From NCBI RefSeq assembly GCF_001612685.1, contig NZ_BDAY01000016.1, positions 124,001-188,000 on the forward strand: a stretch of DNA of 64,000 nt, given 5' to 3'. The position numbers and the translations under genes are program-made. This DNA is from Nocardia altamirensis NBRC 108246. Lineage in GTDB: Bacteria > Actinomycetota > Actinomycetes > Mycobacteriales > Mycobacteriaceae. Under the pieces are notes generated by a model. It saw only the letters and a program-made list of their open reading frames with translations. It was not told where the DNA came from and ran no database searches. Shown piece by piece: positions 28,501 through 40,500 of this stretch; positions within the stretch are counted from its first letter, which is position 1, and each line of letters starts with the position of its first letter.

Positions 28501-31500
28501 GGCCCCAACGCATTCGACTACGAGTTCGGACGGCGTGGCGCGGACGACAAGCCGATCGGAATACTGAAGGACGGCTACGAGGTCCTACCTTTGGGGTACC
28601 GCATGGTTTTGGCGGACCCCACGATCGGGCAGTCCCATCCCGCACACGTGCTCTACAGATTGCATACTCGACAGCTACCGTCGCTGACGTCGGCTGGTCA
28701 TCTCCCCGTGATGACCACGCCGTACCTCACGAATCTGGGCGACGCCGTGTCCGAATCGTTGTACTTCGAGCGCGACATGCACCCGGGCACCCCGCCGCGG
28801 TGGCACGTCGTTCAGGGCAGCGGCAAACCGATAAACGATGTGCTGACAAACTTTTTCGGGGACGTCGCCGTCGGGGATCCGCGCGAGTTCATCGACCACG
28901 TCGAGACGTACTTGCGCGGCCGAGGCCACCTGGATGCGTACGACTCGCACTCGATCACCCAGTCGATACCGGAGAACTGTTTCCTGGTCGCTGCGGATGC
29001 TACCGCGACCGGCCCTGGGCAGCCCCGGATCGACATCCCCAAGGATCGCCGTGGCAGGGTGGTGACGGCTGGGGTGCACGGGAGGGACGCGGCACGGTGG
29101 GCCCGTGCGAACTGGCACCCTGGCGGATACCCGAACGCGGCGGCGATGGTCGAGCATGTGCGGCGGCTCGGCGGAACTATACTTGGCGCAGTGGATTTCG
29201 GGGTTTACGGTGCACACGCGTTCACGGTGAAGATGGCGCGCGACGAGATCGTGGTCGTCGAGCAAGCCGTACGATACGACGAGAACGGGGTCGCGGTCGT
29301 CGAGGTGCGAACGGTGCGAGGGGACGCGGCGGTGGACCTGTGGGCCGCGCACCTGGCGAAGGTCGCAGGTCCGAACGCGACTTATCACGGATTGGCGTTC
29401 AAATCCGATGGTGTGCCGGAACTTCAGCTCGACCCCGATGGCGAGCCTGCCGGACGTCCCGGCATCGAATTCCCAATTCACCTCATGACCGGTCGCCCGC
29501 CCGAACGCGGACCACCCGACCCCGACCCCGACGTCGAGTTGGGCGAACACCTGCGCCGGCTGCGCACCGACGCGGCGGCCGAGCTCGAGCGTCAGGCGGC
29601 GATCGCGCGAGATGCGCTGTCCGACATCGATCCAACGCTCGAAGTGGACGGCGTTTCGCTGGCTCGTTCGCGCGACCGGATCGAGCACATCGACGCCTTG
29701 ACCGCAGCGTTGGCCGCGGCGCGTGCGCAGCAGCGACGAGCGACGGCCGATCTCACTGCGCGCATCGCCGCGTGCCGGGACCTGGACGAGCGGGAGGTCG
29801 GCCCTGGATCGGAACAGTTGTGGGAAACGCCGAGACTGCGGGAAGCCGTCCGAAATCTCTTGGTGCCCTTGCTGGATCGAGCGGATGCGGCCGACAGCGA
29901 CCTGGCTTACGCCACCTTGTGGCTCCAGGAGTTGGACGATGTCATCCGCGCGACGGCCGACTACGAGTACCGCACTGACTTGCTCGCCGCGCTGGAGAGG
30001 GACCTGGCCGAGCTCGATACGCGAGCAGAACTCGTCAGGACAACGCGGTCGGAGGTGGCCGAGGAGCGAACGCGGCTTGGCTCGACATCGGAACTGGCAG
30101 AACGACTTCGCGACGAGCAGTCAGCATTCGACAGCCGGGTACAGCGGACCGTGCGCCAGTACGTGGACGGCGGTCGCGCCGACCTGAGTAGCCTGTTGAC
30201 GTCCGAGCGGCAGCTGGCCCGGTTCGATGCCATGGAACTCACCGAATGGCTACGGCAGTCCGATGCACTTCGCCGGTACTCGCTGTCGGAAACCCAACGT
30301 GCGGAACTGCTTCGCGTGGGCTCGCCGATCCGAGCCGAATGGACGCGTGCGCTCGACGCGCTATACGAACAGCTGCGGCGATTCGTGCCCGGACCACCGG
30401 ACCCGGTTGCGACCAGGGACGAACGCATGCGCGCGATGGCGGAAGGTATCCGGGGAGGCGAACTACCGACCGAATACTCCGAGGTATTCGAGGATTTCGT
30501 CGCTCGACTCGACGTGCTGAGCACACTCGACGGTATCGACCGCAGGACGCGGCGAGTCGAGCGGATCGACGCGCTCGGTGCACTGGTGCGGGATATCCGC
30601 TCGTGGCTTGCCGACAGCAGGGGCCACGGCAGGCCCGTCGAGGTCCTTGCCGGGGAGTTCGATCGCATCGCCACGTTGACCAACCACCTCGACCGATTGG
30701 CCGCCGCGAAGAACCGTCTGCCGGAGATGGACGAACTGGAATTCTCGTCGCTGTCCGCCATGCGCGGGTTCCGGCATTGGCAATTGCGGCCGGGCCGCCG
30801 CGGGCAGCAGCGACTCGACCTGGCCGTGGTCAGCATGCGTGCTGCCGCTGAGTCGTTTCTCGGGCAGGAACTCGAGAACGCGGGCGCGGACGGACTGGCG
30901 AGGCACGCAAAGCAGTACCGGGACAAGTGGTTTGGGTCCAGCAGCGCGCCGGACCTGGTGCGTCGCGACTTGGGACTGCTGCTCGGGCGGGCGGTCGAGA
31001 CGGTCGGCGAGGACGAGCTCACGGAGCTGGCGGAGCTGCATCGGGCCGGAACTGTCCCGATACCAGGTTCGGTGTTGGTTTTCCTCCGGGGGTTCTCGGC
31101 GCAGCGATATCTGGAGCTTCGCCGAATCGCCAAGCTTGCCGAGTTGGCCGAGGAACATCGGCGACTGGATGCCGAATGGGACGACGTCTTGGCCGAGGCC
31201 GTCCAAGGCCTGCGCGGCGTGCGGTTCGCCGACGGCGGCCGGTCACGTCCGATCGAGCGCACCTTCGCGCTGGGCAGTCACCTTGCCGGACTACGTGATT
31301 CGGCGGTCGAGCAGCGTGCGGCCGCCGCCGAGGTCGTCGGTTCTTTCGGGCGGCGACTGAGGGTCGAGTCGGTGTGGCACCTCACTCCCGGCTCTGAGAC
31401 GTTGGCGCATCTGGAGGCACGAGTCGAGCAGCGCTACGCCGAACTCGACCGCTCGTCCGACGACCCGGCCGAGCGGGACGTCGTTGCGGAGATCCGGGCC

Positions 31501-34500
31501 GTCGAGCCGGTCGTCGACGGTGCGCGCCGGTTCCATCGCTATGACGCGTGGGCTCGTGCCATCGATGCGTTGGACGAGTCCGTCAACGCGGCACGATGGG
31601 ACGAAGCCCAAGCCGAACAGGATCCCGCCGCCGATGCCGCGGTGCGCGCGGAGAAGGCCGCGTGGGCACGTCAGCTGATCGAATGGGCGCACCTGCTCGA
31701 TGATGTGGCGGCGGCGCGGGCGGCGGCGATTGCCGAGCAGCGCGTAGCCGACATCGCGACCCGCGAGAGCGATCTCGATCGGCTGTTCGGTGAGGTGGCG
31801 GCACTGATCGCGATCCGCGCGGCGCTGGACGGCGCGTCGTCTGATTCGGCAGGCGATACTTTCGGCGAGGACAGGAACGCGGCCTACCTTCCGCCGGATG
31901 TCCGGCGCGGGGCCGCCCGCCGCGTCGACGAGCGGCGCGCTCTGCTCGTCCAGGAGCTCGGTGCGCAGCTCGGGTCACACGGCATCGATCCCGGGCAGCT
32001 GCTCGAGATCGGCTCCGAGGTCTGGGAGCAATGGTTCACCCAGCACGAACAGGCGCGCAACGACCTGGTTCGGCTACTGGCGATCGAGCAGGGCCGAGTG
32101 GATGACCGGTGGTTGCACCAGGTAGCGGTCCACCGGCAGGAGCAGGGGGATGTGAGCGCCGAACTCGCCACGGCGACAAAGCGATTCACCGGGTCCTACG
32201 CGGTGTCCGCGCTGCTCGGCGCGATCGGCTGGTTGGCGCGATGGGCGCACATGATCGAGTCGGTGGAAGCGGAGCTGGTGCGACAGGCGGTCGAATTTCG
32301 CGGACTCGTCGCGCAGGCGCGCGGCATGCTGCGCGTCGACGACAGCTCCCGCTCGTCGGCCGGGTGGCCGGGTGGGATCGAGGGCGTGCTTGCCGTGGTG
32401 ATCCGGAAGGGCGGTGTCCTGCAGCGCATGGAGGGGCAGGTCGACCGGCTGTACCGAATCGGAATCGCGGTGGAAGACACCGAACGGCAACTGCGGTCGC
32501 TCGAGCCGACCCGTGCACGGTTCGTGTCGTCGGTGCGTGACTACGGCTTGGCAGCGCCCGGCTCGCGGCCGGACATGCTTTTCGTGAACGGACGACTGGT
32601 CCACCTGATCGGGCAGCCCGCACCAGCGGTGCCGCCGATCGTCGCACCCGCCGCGACCTCGACCGATACCACCTCCGGCATCACCCGGCCGATCCGTGAC
32701 CTGAGCGAACTGCTCAGGGAATCGACCATGATCGTGCGGCTGGAAGACCAATTGTATTGGCTGAAAGTCGATTTGGACGAATGCCTGGAAGGCTTGGGTC
32801 TGGAACTCTCCGGCGTGCCTGCTTCGGCGACGCGGCCGGCACGGGCCGCCGACGACCTGCCCGGTTCGGGTCAGGCGCGCGACGATTTAGTACCGGCGCG
32901 CACCGATCTCATTACTCGGCGCCGCCACGCGGCCGCCACGCTAGCCTCGGGACCGAATGCTGAGTTCGGCATTGATCCTACGAAACTGGATGTCAGTCAG
33001 GACGGCGACGACGAACTGACCCGCTTGCTCCGCCTGCGCGGGCCGCTGGCCGCCACGCCGGACCATGCTGCGCGACTCCGGCGTCTCGACACCGCGCTCG
33101 ACCTCGTCCGCACGGTGCTCCGCATGACCGCGCTCGTCGACGCGATCGACCTCATCGCCGCCGCTTTCGACGAGGCGACCCGTCGGCGAGATCGAGCCGT
33201 CCAGCAGTTCGCGCGCCTGTCGGCGAACCATGTGCGGCGCTTCCCGCTGGATCATCGGATTATTCTGGACGCGTCCGGAGAGCGCACGGAGGCATTGGAT
33301 AATGCCGTCGCTCTGTGTGACTCGCAGCTGGTCGCTGCGGGCTGGGACGTCACGGTGAGCCTCGATGACCTGCGGCGGCGGATAGATCTGGTGCGCGCGC
33401 AACCGAATACGTTTGTCAACGCAGCAGAGTTCCGGATGGCCGGTGTCGCCGAACGGTACGTCGGGTTGTGCGAGCTGCAAGAGGCGTTCGACGAACGAAA
33501 CCTGTCCACCAGGTGGTATTACAGCCTGCAGAGTCGGGTGCGCTCGCTCGGCGAGTACTCCGTGAATCGGCACCTCGAGGAGCGGCGGCTCGACATGGAG
33601 CGCCGGTTGTCCAGCGACCCGGCGGCGGCTGCCGGGACGAAGCCGGGCCAGCGCGATCGGGCCGTCGACAGGCCACGTCAATTGCGCCGACTGCTGAAGC
33701 GCGCCTTGAGCGATTTGGCGCGCTCGGTTACCCCAGGTGAGGCGCTGCGTGCGCAGACCAGAAATTCGCCAGAGGAGTTGGACGTGCGCCTGCTCATGTC
33801 CTTGTTGAGCGACTTGGTCTTTGAATTTGCTGAGCGTCCGGGCGCGGATGTGGCGCAGAGACGAGCAGACCGAAGCCTGCGACTCTGCCTGATGATCGCC
33901 GCCGCCGAGCAGACCGCCGTGTCCGGGAAACCCACCGACCTCGACCGGGAATTCGCGAATCTCCTGCATTCCGCTGTCACCTTCGCGCTGCGACAAGGTG
34001 CGGTGGAAGAGGCTACGCCCACCACGGTCGATCCCCCAGCGAACGGTCACGCTCGGAATCAATGCGGGGTGATGGTGGTGAGCCTCCACTGGAGGCGGAC
34101 TGGCAAGCCGGGTGTGGCGGCCAGCGACGGTGGTTTGGGTGGTGTGTTCGTCGAGGATTTTGTGCACGGATTGGGTGGTGGTGACCCGCAAGAGTTTCCG
34201 ATCGACCCGGAATCGCCGTTGCGTTTTGTGGTGGAGGACTTGCTGAAGCTGGTCGAGGGTATGGCTCCTGGCGCTCGTAACGGTGTCTCGGTGGTGCCGA
34301 TCGAAGGCATGCACAAGGTGGATGAACACGGGGTGAGTGCGCACACGCTTCGGTTGGAGTACGAGTGTGATGAGCGTGGCGAGAACGTTCGTATCCTATT
34401 GCAGGACCCGGGTAAAGGGCTCGATGGAGTTTTGGAATACGAGCGTGACGAGCGCGGCGAGATCGTTCGTATCTTGGTGCGGGACATGAGTAAAGGGCTC

Positions 34501-37500
34501 GACGGAGTCGCCGACGAGTATCCGACGACTGCGGCCGAGTTGGCCGGTTTGTGGGCCGTCGCCTACGACAAACACCGCAATCCGTTGGTCCTGCCTGGTG
34601 GCGGCCCGGGGACAGCACCGAAACGTCTGCGGATCGGCCGGAGCGACGAACGGATCCGGCCGGAACACGGAATCTGCAGTGTCGCATCGGATTCGACGCC
34701 ATCGCTCGGTGCGTTGGTGTTGCGCGATGGTGTGCTGGGAATGGATGCTGTTCAGTTCGAACAGCATTGGCGGGGGATAATCACCGGCGTCGAGTCCACT
34801 GCATCGGCGGGCACTGCCGTCGCTCAACCGGCGGTGCGCAGGTTCTTGGATTGGATCCGGGGCCGAGGGGGCAACCGGCCTAAGAAGAAGGTCGCAGACG
34901 TCGGTCTCCGGCGGCTGTACACCGGCTCGATCATTTCCTCCGCGGCAACTGTCGGGCTGTCCTCCTACGTGCCGCTCCTGGCCCAACAGTTGAGTAATTC
35001 GGTGCAATGGGCCGGTCTCGCCACGTCGGCGGTCGAGGCGGCACGACTACTGACGAGGCCGACAGCGGGGTACATTGCGGACCGGTACGACAACCGGCGC
35101 ACCATACAGATCACGTCGAGCGTTGGACTTGCTACGTCCGGTGTTACCGGGGGGCTGATCTTGCTCGGCCTCCCTGGCGGCGCGCCCGTGCTCGTTGGCT
35201 CGGCCGTCGCATTGTCCATCGCCAACACGATCGGCAGCGCCTCGACGACGACCTACGGCCGACGGTTGGCGGCCGAGCATCAGCAGACCAGCGCGGTGAC
35301 ACTGTCGGTGATCGAACGTCAGGGCTCCGGCACGGTCGGTAGGTTCATCATCCCCGCCATGGCCAGCGTTTCGCCCGCGGCCCCGTTCTTCGCTGATGCC
35401 GCGTCCTACGCGCTGTACTTGCGGATGCTACACACACTTCCGTCGATCGAGCCTGCACCGGGAGAGCACGTTCGAATGCTCGACGGAGCGCGCGCGACCT
35501 GGCGGGATCCCTACCTGCGCGGAAACGTGCTTCTGCTGTTTCCGTGGGGCGTCGGAAATGCCATCGTGAACACGCAATTGGTCAATCTCATCGCGACGTA
35601 TGACTACTCAGCGGTGACGTCAGGTGTGCTTTTGGCTGCGGGAGCCGCTGGAATCATGCTGGCAGTTCTTGTGCCCCAACGCATTCGCAACAGAATCAAC
35701 CTGAAAGTGTCGGACCCTGTCAACTTGGCCGCGACAGGCATCCTCGCCGCGTCGTACGCGGTCACCACGAATCCATGGCTGATTCTGCCGCTGTTGATCG
35801 CCAACGGGGTCGGCGCAATGATCGGCAACGAGCGATTCTTCCTGTATCAGAAAGACGTTGTTCCGCAGAAAATGATCGGCGGAGCGTTGGCTGCGAGCGG
35901 CGTGATGGGTGCCGTCGGCGGCATGGTGGGCGGGGTGCTGGGTGGCTACCTGCTTTCTACCGCAGGTGTGGTCACGACGGGCTGGTTGGCGGGTGGACTG
36001 TTCGCGGCGACCTCGGCCGCGTCGGGAGTCCTTGCATTCAGCACGCGCGCGCGAGTTGCGGTGGGGTTCCGGCGCGCGCTTGCGCGAGTGCAGTCGAATA
36101 CCGGTAGCACGCTCGTCAACGGTTCGAAACGAGCGGCGGCCAGCGCACTCGGCGAGTTTCCGATGGCGGCGCAGCGCGCTGCGGGCGGCGAATTCCGCTT
36201 GGCGAAGGAGAGCTGGGACGAACTGGAGCGGCGGGTTCTTTCGATGCCGCCCGGTGCGACCTTGCTTGTGGTCTACCAGCCGAGAGCTCGTGTCGTTCGC
36301 GTCGTCACGCTGTCCGTTCCCATGCCCGGTGCGCTGGTCGCCACGATCGCGCACAGTCGGCGGCGTCCGGGCAAGGTCGAGTTCTTCGACGCCGTGCGCA
36401 ACCGGAAATGGACGTACGCGCTCGGTGCAAGGCAGGCGCATCTCGAATTGTCCGAGAACATGGACAAGTTCGTCGTCTCCTACGACCACGAAGGGAACGT
36501 TGTCCCGGGTTCTGGCCCGCGCGCGTTGCCTGACTTCCCGATAGGTCCCCGCCCCGCTCGGAGCCCATGGCATTCCGCCCATTCGCGGCCGATCCGCCCG
36601 CTGCGGCGACCGGGAGTATCGAGCCCGCCGGACGAGACGCAAGCTGCCGCGGCCGCCGGTGGGGAACACCTGAAAGTCGAGTCGCCCCCTCTGGCTGCCA
36701 TACACGGCGCCGACACCGGCCTCGGACGGGTGGGTGCGACGCCGTGGTCGGCCAGGCCTTCCCGCGAACCGGCGCAGGGGCGGCCGAGTGGCGGGGTGTC
36801 GGACACGCCGGATGGGTCCGTGCGCTCGGGTGTTTCCACTGAAGGCCGAACACGGGATGGGGACGAGCCGGTTCCGCCGGAAACCCGTGAATTCGTCGAG
36901 GATCTGCCGCCGCTGACGATCCATTTCTGCACCAAGGACCGACCGGAACGCATGGCAGCGCTGCTGGACGACATCGCCGCCGTGGTTCCGGGGACATTCA
37001 CGGTGTTCGTCTACGACGATTCCGTCGACCCGCAGAACCGGACCCGGAACAGACACGCCATCGACAAGGCCCCGTTCGATGTGGTGTACATCGATGAAGA
37101 ACGACGTGCAGCGCTGCTGGCGGGCATGCCATGGCCCTCCGAAGCCGCCGAACGGTTCGCCGCGTCGGCCTTCAAGGTGCTGGGACTTCCGGAGTGGGAC
37201 TTCGCGGGCGTGGTGACGTTCCTGCAAAAGGTGGCGGTGGTTTGCGGGGAGCCGTCGGACCGGGTGCTGCTGCTCAATGACGATATCCGGCTTCGGGACG
37301 GGATATTCCAAGGGGAACTTGTGTCGGTCGATTCGCAAGCGGTGACCGAACTGCTGTCGACTCCTGTTCCGGACGGGACGTTCATCGGGATCAGCGGTCA
37401 TTACGCGGGTAAAAAGGACGTCAATCACGTGGAGGACGCGGCTGCCACCGTCGGCGCCGGAATCGCGGGGCGGAGCTATCTCGACAGTGGCCTCGATGCC

Positions 37501-40500
37501 AGCAGTGCTTTTTGCCTGACCAACATCAAGCTACTCGCCGTGGCTCCGTTTCCGAACTCGTACGGCGAAGACAACTTCCTCATGTCGATCTGGAGGGCTC
37601 TCGGAAACGTTCTGGATACCACGGATTTCAGCCCACTGCATACCGGAGATGACCGTGACCTGGAATTGGATGTTGCATTGCGACAACAGTACGGAATTGT
37701 GGCCGTGCTTGCCGTGCTGGAAGCTGGAAGGGAAGGAGTGGATAATGTTTTCGAGCTTCTCGAAAATGCGGTGTCGTATTGTGGCAAATACGCGTGGAAG
37801 GTGGCTCAGCGCTGGGCGGAGAACTTCGCGATCAGGGAACACGAATTCGGCAATATCCACATTGACAACGTCTCTGCGTTGCTGGCAGTCGAAGATATCG
37901 CCGGAAGCGCGGAGGCGGCCCTGCGGGGATATGCCTCTTCACTGATCGGCTGGACGGATCTGGTACAAAGCCGGGAGGTGACGGATCATGTGCGCAGCTT
38001 CCTTGGCATCGGGGGAGGCAAGGCGTCAGTGCCATGGAGCGCGACTGCGCCGAGGCCGAGCGGGTCGTACGCCGACGGGCCGGGTTTGCCCGAGCTCGGG
38101 CGTGCCGGGAATTCCTATGTCGACGTGGGTGCCTACGCAGCTGACGGAACAACGCGGCAATCCCTTTCCGGCGAAGCGGTATCTGCAGTCGGTGTGTCCG
38201 CCGACGGCACCGTCGTAGAGGATGCGCACAGTGATTTCACCACAGCAAACCGCCGAATAATCGACTATGCACTCGGCAAGCTTCGCGGCAATGTGTACGA
38301 CTCGATCGGCATGGTATTGACCTGGGTCGAGGTCTCGGTACGTGCGGCGCTCGCCGCCGACCCGGAGCAGAATGACGTGGATGCCGATTACCGGGTGGCA
38401 CGGGCAACGTGGGAAATCACATCCGAACATGTGCTGGACAAGATCGTGGACTCGGTCACCAGGATGGTCCAAGAGAGACTTGGTATGGGGGGATCCGCCG
38501 ATCGCTGGTGGAACGAGTTGCGCGAGCGCATGCGCATCCCTTCCGATGGGATTACGCCCGCTGAGGATTTCATCCGTGTAGCGGAAGCAGTGCTTGCGTA
38601 CGGTGTCACGATATTCTGGGAATTCCGCAAAGCGGAAGGCAACGCCGAGATCTATACCGAATTCTGCCGATCTCGAAACCTTTCCGATGGCATCGTGCAG
38701 CGCTGGTACAGCGAACTCGGTGATGAGACCGGGTTCAGTGTCGACGAAATCGGAGGCCTGAGTGCATTCCGGGAACTGGTGACCGGAACGGACGACCGCG
38801 CTGTGGAATCGCTGGTGAGCTGGAATGTGAGATTCCTGGCGGATCGTCTCGGCTCGCTGCATTTCGCATGGTATTCGGCAGCTCCGGAGGCGAAGCTGGG
38901 ACAGTGGAAGATCTCGGCAGAGGACCCGATACACGAGCGGCGTTGGATCGCTCCGGAAAGGCACGATCTGCTGTCCGACTTCATGCGTGAGTTCAGGAAA
39001 CCGGTACCCGACACGAGGCGTTTGCGGCGGGCGGCCGAGTCGCTGTGGGAGCCTGGGCCGGGGATCGAAATGCCTGCGCAGTTGGAAGTGTCGATGCCGC
39101 GGGCACTGGTCCACTTCGCCCTGCGGCGTCTGACGGACTCGGCGCAGCGAAGATTGTGGCTGGCCGGTCTGTTGGCCGTGCACTCGATGTGGCGACGCCG
39201 GCTGGATCCGTTCGATCATCGAATGGAGTATCTGCGACGGATGGTTGCGCCGTACGAGGTGAGCCTGGACCAGGTGCTCGACGAGGACCCGGCGCTGTGG
39301 CACGACGCCCTCGACGGCGCGCGTGCCAAGCTGATCCGGCTGTTGCCTGCTGTTTCGCGGAATATCACCCCGGACAACCTCTCCAGCGACGACAACGTGA
39401 TCCGTGAGTGGGTGTCCCGACTGGCCGGTTCCCGGCAGGTGACCGGCGAGTTCGCCGCTGCCGCATCCGAATACCTCGAAGTACTGCAGGTGACCGATCT
39501 CATCGACCAGATCAGCCGCCTGCGTCGGCTACGGCGCGCCCTCGCCGACGCAGAGCGATTGGCGGAGTTGGTCTCGGAGCTGTTCAACAAGTGGCGACAG
39601 CCGGGCGCGCTGCATGGGGTCGCGGAGAACGCGGTGAAGACAGTCGTGGGCTGGGTGCAGCGAATCTATGAGCTGGGTATCAGCATCGATGAGATCGAGC
39701 AGCTGCAATGGAAGGCGACCACGGATCTGGTCGAACAGGTGCGCGCTCTGTCCTCCGGTGCCAGCCCAGCGAGTGTCGTGCCGTACCCCGCCGCCAGGCC
39801 GGAGATCCTCACCGAACTCGACGTCGAACTCCGTGATCTGACCGGCGAGCTGAACGGCATTCTCGACAAGATGGATGTTGTCACCCGGGTCCTGCATATC
39901 CCGACTCAGCAGAGCTTTACGGCAGAATCGGACAGTGCGGGGTCGCGCTTCTTCGGGCCCGGTATCCGGTGGATCCGGTCTGTCATGCAGGCAGCGCTGA
40001 ATGATCCCGCTGCGCCCCTTGGCGCGAGCGCACGGAGCGTGTTCGGTGAGCGGCTCCAGCACCTGAACAACCTGAAAGAAGCTGGGAGCGATGCATGGCG
40101 GCGGCAGCAGGATGCGGATGACGTACGCTTTGCCCTCAGGGCTCCGCTGCGTGCGCTTGATGGGCGAGGCAAGTGGAGAGAACCGATAGGTCCCGAGTTC
40201 TCGGACGTTTTGCGTGCGGACTTGCACCACCGCCTCGACCTGTCCGCGTTCACCGAAGACGAAGCTGCGATCGAATCGCAACTGAATGCTCTTGACATGG
40301 CAATCGCCGCGGAAATCGACTACGAGCATCACACGAGTCGGGTTACCGGCATATCCAAGGTCATTGACGAACTCGAGCTGGAAGCCAATGCCATCCGTTT
40401 CGAGGCCTTCCTCATGGCAATGGGGGGAAGGGAACCGCAAGCGGTGTTCGAGTTATCGTTTGGAAATTTCGACTCAATTATTTATCGTTTCCGCGATGGA

